Shown: piece by piece, positions 50,964 through 64,000 of the stretch
How positions within the stretch are numbered: the first letter of the stretch is position 1
How the letters are laid out: every line of letters starts with the position of its first letter
Assembly: GCF_040115645.1 (NCBI RefSeq)
Contig: NW_027096060.1
Span: 270,340-334,339, forward strand
Direction of reading: 5' to 3'
Length of the DNA: 64,000 nt
DNA from: Euwallacea fornicatus
Taxonomy: Eukaryota; Arthropoda; Insecta; Coleoptera; Curculionidae
Position numbers and translations under genes: made by a program
The notes under the pieces: model-generated
Seen by the model: only the letters and a program-made list of their open reading frames with translations
What the model was told of the DNA's origin: nothing
Database searches by the model: none

Positions 50964-53750
50964 GCAAAATAGTACTTTATGTGCTGAAACACTCAACTTG
51001 TGTGACTTTACACACTTTGAAAATTGATAACTTCGGCAAATCAACTCCAAATTTCTTAGCCAAAGACTCAAATTAATCAGCTCGACGAGATCTTTAAGAT
51101 GATGCAAAACATCATGGTTCTATCTTGTTGAGTTTCCATGAAAAATAGTACTTTATGTGCTGAAACACTCAACTTATGTGACTTTACACACTTTGAAGTT
51201 CGATAACTTCGGCAAATCAACTCCAAATTTGTTAGCCAAAGACTCAAATTAATCAGCTCGACGAGATCTTTAAGATGATGGAAAACATCATGGTTCTATC
51301 TTGTTGAGTTTCCAAGAAAAATAGTACTTTATGTGCTGAAACACTCAACTTATGTGACTTTACACACTTTGAAAATTGATAACTTCGGCAAATCAACTCC
51401 AAATTTCTTAGCCAAAGACTCAAATTAATCAGCTCGACGAGATCTTTAAGATGATGCAAAACATCATGGTTCTATCTTGTTGAGTTTCCAAGAAAAATAG
51501 TACTTCATGTGCTGAATCATGCAACTTGTGAGACGTTACACACTTTGAAAATAGATAACTTCGGCAAATCAACTCCAAATTTCTTAGCCAAAGACTCAAA
51601 TTAATCAGCTCGACGAGATCTTTAAGATGATGCGAAACATCATGGTTCTATCTTGTTGAGTTTCCAAGAAAAATAGTACTTCATGTGCTGAATCATGCAA
51701 TTTGTATGACTTTACACACTTTGAAAATTGATAACTTCGGCAAATCAACTCCAAATTTGTTTGCCAAAGACTCAAATTAATCAGCTCGACGAGATCTTTA
51801 AGATGATGCAAAACATCAGTATTCTATCTTGTTGAGTTTCCAAGAAAAATAGTACTTCATGTGCTGAATCATACAACTTGTGTGATTTTACACATTTTGA
51901 AAATTGATAACTTCGGCAAATCAACTCCAAATTTGTTAGCCAAAGACTCAAATTAATCAGCTCGACGAGATCTTTAAGATAATGCAAAACATCAGTATTC
52001 TATCTTGTTGAGTTTCCAAGAAAAATAGTACTTCATGTGTTGAATCATGCAACTTGTGTGATTTTACACATTTTGAAAATTGATAACTTCGGCAAATCAA
52101 CTCCAAATTTGTTAGCCAAAGACTCAAATTAATCAGCTCGACGAGATCTTTAAGATGATGCAAAACATCATGGTTCTATCTTGTTGAGTTTCCATGAAAA
52201 ATAGTACTTTATGTGCTGAAACACTCAACTTATGTGACTTTACACACTTTGAAGTTCGATAACTTCGGCAAATCAACTCCAAATTTCTTAGCCAACGACT
52301 CAAATTAATCAGCTCGACGAGATCTTTAAGATGATGGAAAACATCATGGTTCTATCTTGTTGAGTTTCCAAGAAAAATAGTACTTTATGTGCTGAAACAC
52401 TCAACTTATGTGACTTTACACACTTTGAAAATTGATAACTTCGGCAAATCAACTCCAAATTTCTTAGCCAAAGACTCAAATTAATCAGCTCGACGAGATC
52501 TTTAAGATGATGCAAAACATCATGATTCTATCTTGTTGAGTTTCCAAGAAAAATAGTACTTCATGTGCTGAATCATGCAATTTGTATGACTTTACACACT
52601 TTGAAAATAGATAACTTCGGCAAATCAACTCCAAATTTCTTAGCCAACGACTCAAATTAATCAGCTCGACGAGATCTTTAAGATGATGCGAAACTTCATG
52701 GTTCTATCTTGTTGAGTTTCCAAGAAAAATAGTACTTCATGTGCTGAATCATGCAACTTGTGTGACGTTACACACTTTGAAAATAGATAACTTCGGCAAA
52801 TCAACTCCAAATTTCTTAGCCAAAGACTCAAATTAATCAGCTCGACGAGATCTTTAAGATGATGCAAAACATCATGATTCTATCTTGTTGAGTTTCCAAG
52901 AAAAATAGTACTTCATGTGCTGAATCATGCAATTTGTATGACTTTACACACTTTGAAAATAGATAACTTCGGCAAATCAACTCCAAATTTGTTAGCCAAA
53001 GACTCAAATTAATCAGCTCGACGAGATCTTTAAGATGATGGAAAACATCATGGTTCTATCTTGTTGAGTTTCCAAGAAAAATAGTACTTTATATGCTGAA
53101 ACACTCAACTTATGTGACTTTACACACTTTGAAAATTGATAACTTCGGCAAATCAACTCCAAATTTCTTAGCCAAAGACTCAAATTAATCAGCTCGACGA
53201 GATCTTTAAGATGATGCAAAACATCATGGTTCTATCTTGTTGAGTTTCCAAGAAAAATAGTACTTCATGTGCTGAATCATGCAACTTGTGAGACGTTACA
53301 CACTTTGAAAATAGATAACTTCGGCAAATCAACTCCAAATTTCTTAGCCAAAGACTCAAATTAATCAGCTCGACGAGATCTTTAAGATGATGCGAAACAT
53401 CATGGTTCTATCTTGTTGAGTTTCCAAGAAAAATAGTACTTCATGTGCTGAATCATGCAATTTGTATGACTTTACACACTTTGAAAATTGATAACTTCGG
53501 CAAATCAACTCCAAATTTGTTTGCCAAAGACTCAAATTAATCAGCTCGACGAGATCTTTAAGATGATGCAAAACATCAGTATTCTATCTTGTTGAGTTTC
53601 CAAGAAAAATAGTACTTCATGTGCTGAATCATACAACTTGTGTGATTTTACACATTTTGAAAATTGATAACTTCGGCAAATCAACTCCAAATTTGTTAGC
53701 CAAAGACTCAAATTAATCAGCTCGACGAGATCTTTAAGATGATGCAAAAC
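50964..53750 (+). repeat. Block III unit, last copy, mosaic end
   Basis: Follows the preceding unit at +2,463 bp to about 53220, then carries the GAGACGTT, TTTGTATGAC and CATACAAC monomers again (53287-53690), which resembles the start of another unit. After 53750 the block III order is lost. Confidence 0.72.
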
Positions 53751-54649
53751 ATCAGTATTCTATCTTGTTGAGTTTCCAAGAAAAATAGTACTTCATGTGC
53801 TGAATCATGCAACTTGTGTGACTTTACACACTTTGAAAATTGATAACTTCGGCAAATCAACTCCAAATTTCTTAGCCAAAGACTCAAATTAATCAGCTCG
53901 ACGAGATCTTTAAGTTGATGCGAAACATCATGGTTCTATCTTGTTGAGTTTCCAAGAAAAATAGTACTTCATGTGATGAATCATGCAACTTGTGTGACTT
54001 TACACACTTTGAAAATTGATAACTTCGGCAAATCAACTCCAAATTTCTTTGCCAAAGACTCAAATTAATCAGCTCGACGAGATCTTTAAGATGATGGAAA
54101 ACATTATGGTTCTATCTTGTTGAGTTTCCAAGAAAAATAGTACTTCATGTGCTGAATCATGCAACTTGTGTGACTTTACACACTTTGAAAATTGATAACT
54201 TCGGCAAATCAACTCCAAATTTGTTAGCCAAAGACTCAAATTAATCAGCTCGACGAGATCTTTAAGATGATGGAAAACATCATGGTTCTGTCTTGTTGAG
54301 TTTCCAACAAAAATAGTACTTTATGTGCTGAAACACTCAACTTATGTGACTTTACACACTTTGAAAATTGATAACTTCGGCAAATCAACTCCAAATTTCT
54401 TTGCCGAAGACTCAAATTAATCAGCTCGACGAGATCTTTAAGATGATGGAAACATCATGGTTCTATCTTGGTGAGTTTCCATGAAAAATAGTACTTTATG
54501 TGTTGAAACACTCAACTTATGTGACTTTACACACTTTGAAGTTCTATAACTTCGGCAAATCAACTCCAAATTTCTTAGCCAAAGACTCAAATTAATCAGC
54601 TCGACGAGATCTTTAAGATGATGGAAACATCATGGTTCTATCTTGTTGA

Positions 54650-55065
54650 GTTTCCAAGAAAAATAGTACTTTATGTGCTGAAACACTCAACTTGTGTGAC
54701 TTTACACACTCTGAAAATTGATAACTTCGGCAAATCAACTCCAAATTTCTTTGCCGAAGACTCAAATTAATCAGCTCGACGAGATCTTTAAGATGATGGA
54801 AACATCATGGTTCTATCTTGTTGAGATTCCAAGAAAAATAGTACTTCATGTGCTGAATCATGCAACTTGTGTGATTTTACACACTTTGAAGTTCGATAAC
54901 TTCGGCAAATCGACTCCAAATTTCTTAGCCAAACACTCAAATTAATCAGCTCGACGAGATCTTTAAGATGATGGAAACATCATGGTTCTATCTTGTTGAG
55001 ATTCCAAGAAAAATAGTACTTCATGTGCTGAATCATGCAACTTGTGTGATTTTACACACTTTGAA
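54650..55065 (+). repeat. Segment matching 58514-58929 (shift 3,864 bp)
   Basis: Both places carry CACTCTGAAAATTG, TTTGCCGAAGAC, two consecutive TTGAGATTCC monomers and the intervening CAAATCGACTCC. The upstream GTTCTATAAC marker is shifted by 3,688 bp rather than 3,864, so exactly one extra monomer (176 bp) lies between the two markers in the downstream copy. Confidence 0.68.
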
Positions 55066-56479
55066 GTTCGATAACTTCGGCAAATCAACTCCAAATTTGT
55101 TAGCCAAAGACTCAAATTAATCAGCTCGACGAGATCTTTAAGATGATGGAAAACATCATGGTTCTATCTTGTTGAGTTTCCAACAAAAATAGTACTTTAT
55201 GTGCTGAAACACTCAACTTATGTGACTTTACACACTTTGAAGTTCGATAACTTCGGCAAATCAACTCCAAATTTGTTAGCCAAAGACTCAAATTAATCAG
55301 CTCGACGAGATCTTTAAGATGATGGAAAACATCATGGTTCTATCTTGTTGAGTTTCCAACAAAAATAGTACTTTATGTGCTGAAACACTCAACTTATGTG
55401 ACTTTACACACTTTGAAGTTCGATAACTTCGGCAAATCAACTCCAAATTTCTTAGCCAAAGACTCAAATTAATCAGCTCGACGAGATCTTTAAGTTGACG
55501 CGAAACATAATGGTTCTATCTTGTTGAGTTTCCAAGAAAAATAGTACTTCATGTGCTGAATCATGCAATTTGTATGACTTTACACACTTTGAAAATTGAT
55601 AACTTCGGCAAATCAACTCCAAATTTGTTTGCCAAAGACTCAAATTAATCAGCTCGACGAGATCTTTAAGATGATGCAAAACATCAGTATTCTATCTTGT
55701 TGAGTTTCCAAGAAAAATAGTACTTCATGTGCTGAATCATACAACTTGTGTGATTTTACACATTTTGAAAATTGATAACTTCGGCAAATCAACTCCAAAT
55801 TTGTTAGCCAAAGACTCAAATTAATCAGCTCGACGAGATCTTTAAGATAATGCAAAACATCAGTATTCTATCTTGTTGAGTTTCCAAGAAAAATAGTACT
55901 TCATGTGTTGAATCATGCAACTTGTGTGATTTTACACATTTTGAAAATTGATAACTTCGGCAAATCAACTCCAAATTTGTTAGCCAAAGACTCAAATTAA
56001 TCAGCTCGACGAGATCTTTAAGATGATGGAAAACATCATGGTTCTATCTTGTTGAGTTTCCAAGAAAAATAGTACTTCATGTGCTGAATCATGCAACTTG
56101 TGTGACTTTACACACTTTGAAAATTGATAACTTCGGCAAATCAACTCCAAATTTCTTAGCCAAAGACTCAAATTAATCAGCTCGACGAGATCTTCAAGAT
56201 CATGCAAAACATCAGTATTCTATCTTGTTGAGTTTCCAAGAAAAATAGTACTTCATGTGCTGAATCATGCAACTTGTGTGACTTTACACACTTTGAAAAT
56301 TGATAACTTCGGCAAATCAACTCCAAATTTCTTAGCCAAAGACTCAAATTAATCAGCTCGACGAGATCTTCAAGATCATGCAAAACATCAGTATTCTATC
56401 TTGTTGAGTTTCCAAGAAAAATAGTACTTCATGTGCTGAATCATGCAACTTGTGTGACTTTACACACTTTGAAAATTGA

Positions 56480-56985
56480 TAACTTCGGCAAATCAACTCC
56501 AAATTTCTTAGCCAAACACTCAAATTAATCAGCTCGACGAGATCTTTAAGATGATGGAAACATCATGGTTCTATCTTGTTGAGTTTCTAAGAAAAATAGT
56601 ACTTTATGTGCTGAAACACTCATCTTGTGTGACTTTACACACTTTGAAAATTGATAACTTCGGCAAATCAACTCCAAATTTCTTAGCCAAAGACCCAAAT
56701 TAATCAGCTCGACGAGATCTTTAAGATGATGGAAACATCATGGTTCTATCTTGTTGAGTTTCCAAGAAAAATAGTACTTTATGTGCTGAAACACTCATCT
56801 TGTGTGACTTTACACACTTTGAAGTTCGATAACTTCGGCAAATCAACTCCAAATTTCTTAGCCAAAGACTCAAATTAATCAGCTCGACGAGATCTTTAAG
56901 ATGATGCGAAACATCATGGTTCTATCTTGTTGAGTTTCCAAGAAAAATAGTACTTCATGTGCTGAATCATGCAACTTGTGTGACT
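56480..56985 (+). repeat. Three-monomer segment duplicated at 59288-59793
   Basis: The shared private changes TTTCTAAGAAAAAT, AAACACTCATCTTG (twice) and AAAGACCCAAATT occur here and again 2,808 bp downstream. The downstream copy is bounded on both sides by TTGAGAACTTCGG (about 59285 and 59812), which the upstream copy lacks. Confidence 0.7.
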
Positions 56986-59900
56986 TTACACAGTTTGAAA
57001 ATAGATAACTTCGGCAAATCAACTCCAAATTTCTTAGCCAAAGACTCAAATTAATCAGCTCGACGAGATCTTTAAAATGATGGAAAACATCATGGTTTTA
57101 TCTTGTTGAGTTTCCAAGAAAAATAGTACTTTATGTGCTGAAACACTCAACTTGTGTGACTTTACACACTTTGAAAATTGATAACTTCGGCAAATCAACT
57201 CCAAATTTCTTAGCCAAAGACTCAAATTAATCAGCTCGACGAGATCTTTAAGATGATGGAAAACATCATGGTTCTGTCTTGTTGAGTTTCCAACAAAAAT
57301 AGTACTTTATGTGCTGAAACACTCAACTTATGTGACTTTACACACTTTGAAAATTGATAACTTCGGCAAATCAACTCCAAATTTCTTAGCCAAACACTCA
57401 AATTAATCAGCTCGACGAGATCTTTAAGATGATGGAAACATCATGGTTCTATCTTGTTGAGTTTCCAAGAAAAATAGTACTTTATGTGCTGAAACACTCA
57501 ACTTATGTGACTTTACACACTTTGAAAATTGATAACTTCGGCAAATCAACTCCAAATTTCTTAGCCAAAGACTCAAATTAATCAGCTCGACGAGATCTTT
57601 AAAATGATGGAAAACATCATGGTTTTATCTTGTTGAGTTTCCAAGAAAAATAGTACTTCATGTGCTGAATCATACAACTTGTGTGATTTTACACATTTTG
57701 AAAATTGATAACTTCGGCAAATCAACTCCAAATTTGTTAGCCAAAGACTCAAATTAATCAGCTCGACGAGATCTTTAAGATGATGCAAAACATCAGTATT
57801 CTATCTTGTTGAGTTTCCAAGAAAAATAGTACTTCATGTGCTGAATCATGCAACTTGTGTGATTTTACACATTTTGAAAATTGATAACTTCGGCAAATCA
57901 ACTCCAAATTTGTTAGCCAAAGACTCAAATTAATCAGCTCGACGAGATCTTTAAGATGATGGAAACATCATGGTTCTATCTTGTTGAGATTCCAAGAAAA
58001 ATAGTACTTCATGTGCTGAATCATGCAACTTGTGTGATTTTACACACTTTGAAGTTCGATAACTTCGGCAAATCGACTCCAAATTTCTTAGCCAAACACT
58101 CAAATTAATCAGCTCGACGAGATCTTTAAGATGATGGAAACATCATGGTTCTATCTTGGTGAGTTTCCATGAAAAATAGTACTTTATGTGTTGAAACACT
58201 CAACTTATGTGACTTTACACACTTTGAAGTTCTATAACTTCGGCAAATCAACTCCAAATTTCGTAGCCAAAGACTCAAATTAATCAGCTCGACGAGATCT
58301 TTAAGATGATGGAAAACATTATGGTTCTATCTTGTTGAGTTTCCAAGAAAAATAGTACTTTATGTGCTGAAACACTCAACTTGTGTGACTTTACACACTT
58401 TGAAAATTGATAACTTCGGCAAATCAACTCCAAATTTCTTTGCCAAACACTCAAATTAATCAGCTCGACGAGATCTTTAAGATGATGGAAACATCATGGT
58501 TCTATCTTGTTGAGTTTCCAAGAAAAATAGTACTTTATGTGCTGAAACACTCAACTTGTGTGACTTTACACACTCTGAAAATTGATAACTTCGGCAAATC
58601 AACTCCAAATTTCTTTGCCGAAGACTCAAATTAATCAGCTCGACGAGATCTTTAAGATGATGGAAACATCATGGTTCTATCTTGTTGAGATTCCAAGAAA
58701 AATAGTACTTCATGTGCTGAATCATGCAACTTGTGTGATTTTACACACTTTGAAGTTCGATAACTTCGGCAAATCGACTCCAAATTTCTTAGCCAAACAC
58801 TCAAATTAATCAGCTCGACGAGATCTTTAAGATGATGGAAACATCATGGTTCTATCTTGTTGAGATTCCAAGAAAAATAGTACTTCATGTGCTGAATCAT
58901 GCAACTTGTGTGATTTTACACACTTTGAAGTTCGATAACTTCGGCAAATCGACTCCAAATTTCTTAGCCAAACACTCAAATTAATCAGCTCGACGAGATC
59001 TTTAAGATGATGCGAAACATCATGGTTCTATCTTGTTGAGTTTCCAAGAAAAATAGTACTTCATGTGCTGAAACACTCATCTTGTGTGACTTTACACACT
59101 TTGAAGTTCGATAACTTCGGCAAATCAACTCCAAATTTCTTAGCCAAAGACTCAAATTAATCAGCTCGACGAGATCTTTAAGATGATGCGAAACATCATG
59201 GTTCTATCTTGTTGAGTTTCCAAGAAAAATAGTACTTCATGTGCTGAATCATGCAACTTGTGTGACTTTACACACTTTGAAAATTGAGAACTTCGGCAAA
59301 TCAACTCCAAATTTCTTAGCCAAACACTCAAATTAATCAGCTCGACGAGATCTTTAAGATGATGGAAACATCATGGTTCTATCTTGTTGAGTTTCTAAGA
59401 AAAATAGTACTTTATGTGCTGAAACACTCATCTTGTGTGACTTTACACACTTTGAAAATTGATAACTTCGGCAAATCAACTCCAAATTTCTTAGCCAAAG
59501 ACCCAAATTAATCAGCTCGACGAGATCTTTAAGATGATGGAAACATCATGGTTCTATCTTGTTGAGTTTCCAAGAAAAATAGTACTTTATGTGCTGAAAC
59601 ACTCATCTTGTGTGACTTTACACACTTTGAAGTTCGATAACTTCGGCAAATCAACTCCAAATTTCTTAGCCAAAGACTCAAATTAATCAGCTCGACGAGA
59701 TCTTTAAGATGATGCGAAACATCATGGTTCTATCTTGTTGAGTTTCCAAGAAAAATAGTACTTCATGTGCTGAATCATGCAACTTGTGTGACTTTACACA
59801 CTTTGAAAATTGAGAACTTCGGCAAATCAACTCCAAATTTCTTAGCCAAAGACTCAAATTAATCAGCTCGACGAGATCTTTAAGATGATGGAAAACATCA

Positions 59901-61309
59901 TGGTTCTGTCTTGTTGAGTTTCCAACAAAAATAGTACTTTATGTGTTGAAACACTCAACTTATGTGACTTTACACACTTTGAAAATTGATAACTTCGGCA
60001 AATCAACTCCAAATTTCTTAGCCAAAGACTCAAATTAATCAGCTCGACGAGATCTTTAAGATGATGCAAAACATCATGGTTCTATCTTGTTGAGTTTCCA
60101 AGAAAAATAGTACTTTATGTGCTGAAACACTCAACTTGTGTGACTTTACACACTTTGAAAATTGATAACTTCGGCAAATCAACTCCAAATTTCTTTGCCG
60201 AAGACTCAAATTAATCAGCTCGACGAGATCTTTAAGATGATGGAAACATCATGGTTCTATCTTGTTGAGATTCCAAGAAAAATAGTACTTCATGTGCTGA
60301 ATCTTGCAACTTGTGTGATTTTACACACTTTGAAGTTCGATAACTTCGGCAAATCGACTCCAAATTTCTTAGCCAAACACTCAAATTAATCAGCTCGACG
60401 AGATCTTTAAGATGATGGAAACATCATGGTTCTATCTTTGTGAGTTTCCATGAAAAATAGTACTTTATGTGTTGAAACACTCAACTTATGTGACTTTACA
60501 CACTTTGAAGTTCGATAACTTCGGCAAATCAACTCCAAATTTCTTAGCCAAAGACTCAAATTAATCAGCTCGACGAGATCTTTAAGTTGATGCGAAACAT
60601 CATGGTTCTATCTTGTTGAGTTTCCAAGAAAAATAGTATTTTATGTGCTGAAACACTCAACTTGTGTGACTTTACACACTTTGAAAATTGATAACTTCGG
60701 CAAATCAACTCCAAATTTCTTTGCCAAAGACTCAAATTAATCAGCTCGACGAGATCTTTAAGATGATGGAAACATCATGGTTCTATCTTGTTGAGTTTCC
60801 AAGAAAAATAGTATTTTATGTGCTGAAACACTCAACTTGTGTGACTTTACACACTTTGAAAATTGATAACTTCGGCAAATCAACTCCAAATTTCTTAGCC
60901 AAAGACTCAAATTAATCAGCTCGACGAGATCATTAAGATCATGCAAAACATCAGTATTCTATCTTGTTGAGTTTCCAAGAAAAATAGTACTTCATGTGCT
61001 GAATCATACAACTTGTGTGATTTTACACATTTTGAAAATTGATAACTTCGGCAAATCAACTCCAAATTTCTTTGCCGAAGACTCAAATTAATCAGCTCGA
61101 CGTGATCTTTAAGATGATGGAAACATCATGGTTCTATCTTGTTGAGTTTCCAAGAAAAATAGTACTTCATGTGCTGAATCATGCAAATTGTGTGACGTTA
61201 CACACTTTGAAAATAGATAACTTCGGCAAATCAACTCCAAATTTCTTAGCCAAAGACTCAAATTAATCAGCTCGACGAGATCTTTAAGATGATGCGAAAC
61301 ATCATGGTT

Positions 61310-62160
61310 CTATCTTGTTGAGTTTCCAAGAAAAATAGTACTTCATGTGCTGAATCATACAACTTGTGTGATTTTACACATTTTGAAAATTGATAACTTC
61401 GGCAAATCAACTCCAAATTTGTTAGCCAAAGACTCAAATTAATCAGCTCGACGAGATCTTTAAGATGATGCAAAACATCAGTATTCTATCTTGTTGAGTT
61501 TCCAAGAAAAATAGTACTTCATGTGCTGAATCATACAACTTGTGTGATTTTACACATTTTGAAAATTGATAACTTCGGCAAATCAACTCCAAATTTGTTA
61601 GCCAAAGACTCAAATTAATCAGCTCGACGAGATCTTTAAGATGATGCAAAACATCAGTATTCTATCTTGTTGAGTTTCCAAGAAAAATAGTACTTCATGT
61701 GCTGAATCATACAACTTGTGTGATTTTACACATTTTGAAAATTGATAACTTCGGCAAATCAACTCCAAATTTGTTAGCCAAAGACTCAAATTAATCAGCT
61801 CGACGAGATCTTTAAGATGATGCAAAACATCAGTATTCTATCTTGTTGAGTTTCCAAGAAAAATAGTACTTCATGTGCTGAATCATACAACTTGTGTGAT
61901 TTTACACATTTTGAAAATTGATAACTTCGGCAAATCAACTCCAAATTTGTTAGCCAAAGACTCAAATTAATCAGCTCGACGAGATCTTTAAGATGATGCA
62001 AAACATCAGTATTCTATCTTGTTGAGTTTCCAAGAAAAATAGTACTTCATGTGCTGAATCATACAACTTGTGTGATTTTACACATTTTGAAAATTGATAA
62101 CTTCGGCAAATCAACTCCAAATTTGTTAGCCAAAGACTCAAATTAATCAGCTCGACGAGA
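61310..62160 (+). repeat. Run of about five nearly identical 176 bp monomers
   Basis: Consecutive units repeat CATCAGTATTC, CATACAACTTG, GTGATTTTACACATTTTG and TTTGTTAGCC with no difference that I could see. This is the most homogeneous single-monomer run in the window and uses a variant that in block III normally occurs as one position within a longer unit. It indicates recent amplification of one monomer by slippage or unequal exchange. Confidence 0.78.
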
Positions 62161-64000
62161 TCTTTAAGTTGACGCGAAACATCATGGTTCTATCTTGTTG
62201 AGTTTCCAAGAAAAATAGTATTTTATGTGCTGAAACACTCAACTTGTATGACTTTACACACTTTGAAAATTGATAACTTCGGCAAATCAACTCCAAATTT
62301 CTTAGCCAAACACTCAAATTAATCAGCTCGACGAGATCTTTAAGATGATGGAAACATCATGGTTCTATCTTGTTGAGTTTCTAAGAAAAATAGTACTTTA
62401 TGTGCTGAAACACTCAACTTGTGTGACTTTACACACTTTGAAAATTGATAACTTCGGCAAATCAACTCCAAATTTCTTAGCCAAAGACTCAAATTAATCA
62501 GCTCGACGAGATCATTAAGATCATGCAAAACATCATGGTTCTATCTTGTTGAGTTTCCAAGAAAAATAGTACTTTATGTGCTGAAACACTCAACTTGTGT
62601 GACTTTACACACTTTGAAAATTGATAACTTCGGCAAATCAACTCCAAATTTCTTTGCCGAAGACTCAAATTAATCAGCTCGACGTGATCTTTAAGATGAT
62701 GGAAACATCATGGTTCTATCTTGTTGAGATTCCAAGAAAAATAGTACTTCATGTGCTGAATCATGCAACTTGTGTGATTTTACACACTTTGAAGTTCGAT
62801 AACTTCGGCAAATCGACTCCAAATTTCTTAGCCAAACACTCAAATTAATCAGCTCGACGAGATCTTTAAGATGATGGAAACATCATGGTTCTATCTTGGT
62901 GAGTTTCCATGAAAAATAGTACTTTATGTGCTGAAACACTCAACTTGTGTGACTTTACACACTTAGAAAATTGATAACTTCGGCAAATCAACTCCAAATT
63001 TCTTTGCCGAAGACTCAAATTAATCAGCTCGACGAGATCTTTAAGATGATGGAAACATCATGGTTCTATCTTGTTGAGATTCCAAGAAAAATAGTACTTC
63101 ATGTGCTGAATCATGCAACTTGTGTGATTTTACACATTTTGAAGTTCGATAACTTCGGCAAATCGACTCCAAATTTCTTAGCCAAACACTCAAATTAATC
63201 AGCTCGTCGAGATCTTTAAGATGATGGAAACATCATGGTTCTATCTTGGTGAGTTTCCATGAAAAATAGTACTTTATGTGTTGAAACACTCAACTTATGT
63301 GACTTTACACACTTTGAAGTTCGATAACTTCGGCAAATCAACTCCAAATTTCTTAGCCAAAGACTCAAATTAATCAGCTCGACGAGATCTTTAAAATGAT
63401 GCGAAACATCATGGTTCTATCTTGTTGAGTTTCCAAGAAAAATAGTACTTCATGTGCTGAATCATGCAACTTGTGTGACTTTACACAGTTTGAAAATTGA
63501 TAACTGCGGCAAATCAACTCCAAATTTCTTAGCCAAAGACTCAAATTAATCAGCTCGACGAGATCTTTAAGATGATGGAAACATCATGGTTCTATCTTGT
63601 TGAGTTTCCAAGAAAAATAGTACTTTATGTGCTGAAACACTCAACTTATGTGACTTTACACACTTTGAAAATTGATAACTTCGGCAAATCAACTCCAAAT
63701 TTGTTAGCCAAAGACTCAAATTAATCAGCTCGACGAGATCTTTAAGATGATGGAAACATCATGGTTCTATCTTGTTGAGTTTCCAAGAAAAATAGTACTT
63801 TATGTGCTGAAACACTCAACTTGTGTGACTTTACACACTTTGAAAATTGATAACTTCGGCAAATCAACTCCAAATTTCTTTGCCGAAGACTCAAATTAAT
63901 CAGCTCGACGAGATCTTTAAGATGATGGAAACATCATGGTTCTATCTTGTTGAGATTCCAAGAAAAATAGTACTTCATGTGCTGAATCATGCAACTTGTG

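Larger units (their letters stand above)
42457..53920 (+). repeat. Block III: second higher-order repeat
   Basis: Defined by markers rare or absent before: CATCAGTATTC (first seen at 37565, then common), CTTGTGAGACGTT (42730, 46075, 47836, 49065, 51530, 53287), TTTGTATGAC, CATACAACTTG, AAGATAATGC, TAGCCAACGAC and CAAGCAAAAT. Corresponding units begin at about 42457, 45800, 48790 and 51253, giving distances of 3,343, 2,990 and 2,463 bp (19, 17 and 14 monomers). Confidence 0.82.
1..64000 (+). repeat. Tandem satellite DNA array, ~176 bp monomer, ~364 copies
   Basis: The same sequence unit recurs every 175-176 bases from the first to the last base, always in the same orientation; I saw no inverted monomer and no foreign insertion. 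The window opens and closes in the same monomer phase (near CAACTTGTG), so the array continues beyond both edges. Counting phase from 260 to 63199 gives 358 monomers with about 69 net missing bases, so most monomers are 176 bp and roughly one in five is 175 bp. Nearly every monomer has one AluI (AGCT), one BglII (AGATCT) and one ScaI (AGTACT) site. Known biology: arrays like this make up centromeric and pericentromeric heterochromatin in plants and animals. The assignment to a centromere is inference; a subtelomeric or interstitial heterochromatic block is possible. I do not recognise the family. Confidence 0.98.
53921..64000 (+). repeat. Block IV: mixed monomers with short local duplications
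   Basis: No single long period. Frequent variants are TTGAGATTCC, TTTGCCGAAGAC, CAAATCGACTCC, AAACACTCATC, GTTCTATAAC (54541 and 58229), CACTCTGAAAATTG (54707 and 58571) and several changes within the otherwise conserved core. Monomers vary more from each other than in blocks II and III. It may be an older part of the array or closer to an array edge, but the edge itself is not in view. Confidence 0.65.

Noticed and set aside
260..62001. About a hundred minus-strand open frames of 60-68 codons, almost identical to each other
   Set aside because: Each spans slightly more than one monomer and overlaps the next. Because 176 is not a multiple of three, the frame changes at every repeat and none extends further. 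The frame exists wherever the monomer variants leave no stop, its sequence varies as the repeat does, and there is no sign of a conserved protein, signal or start context.
10228..63198. Eleven plus-strand open frames of 75 codons
   Set aside because: They arise where a 175 bp monomer adjusts the frame, and the same variants explain the codon differences. They carry no recognisable domain and are satellite by-products.
1..64000. CRISPR-like regular repeats
   Set aside because: There are no unique spacers between short repeats; the whole unit repeats with a period of 175-176 bp and the array spans the entire window.
1..64000. Identification as a specific named satellite (for example the Arabidopsis 178 bp or honey bee 176 bp families)
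   Set aside because: The monomer length is similar to several known families and each unit has an AluI site, but I cannot align it to any from memory with confidence. A database search with the monomer consensus would decide this.

Overview
The whole 64 kb window is one uninterrupted tandem satellite DNA array. A monomer of about 176 bp (a one-base-short 175 bp class is common) is repeated head to tail roughly 364 times in a single orientation, and the array runs off both ends of the window. I find no protein-coding gene, RNA gene, transposon, CRISPR array, promoter or stretch of unique sequence. The many short open frames are produced by the repeat unit itself and are not annotated as genes.

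This points to eukaryotic constitutive heterochromatin. A monomer about one nucleosome repeat long, AT-rich (62 G+C in the 176 bp counted at 261-436, about 35%), in an array without interruptions and with higher-order structure, fits a centromeric or pericentromeric satellite. A plant is my first guess, but an animal cannot be excluded. I do not recognise the monomer as any named satellite family, so no species is given.

By diagnostic variants the array falls into four blocks. Block I (about 1-21.2 kb) mixes monomer types and has several 1-2 kb segments copied at shifts of 1,933, 5,099, 5,270, 6,330 and 6,853 bp. Block II (about 21.2-42.4 kb) is an irregular higher-order repeat marked by eight copies of a rare variant (CAGCACGACGAGAACT); the marker spacings correspond to 13, 15, 18, 6, 18, 27 and 18 monomers, and the block contains a 4,221 bp direct tandem duplication. 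Block III (about 42.4-53.9 kb) is a second higher-order repeat, with repeat distances of 3,343, 2,990 and 2,463 bp (19, 17 and 14 monomers) and its own marker variants. Block IV (about 53.9-64 kb) is more mixed, with short local duplications and one run of nearly identical 176 bp units near 61.3-62.15 kb.

All of this reads as the product of unequal exchange and gene conversion. Each monomer has a near-invariant stretch around the CTCGACGAG dyad and BglII site, more variable stretches that come in two or three linked states, and short inverted repeats able to form hairpins. I see no evidence of a new gene system. What deserves a second look is the higher-order structure, the conserved core and the hairpin polymorphism.
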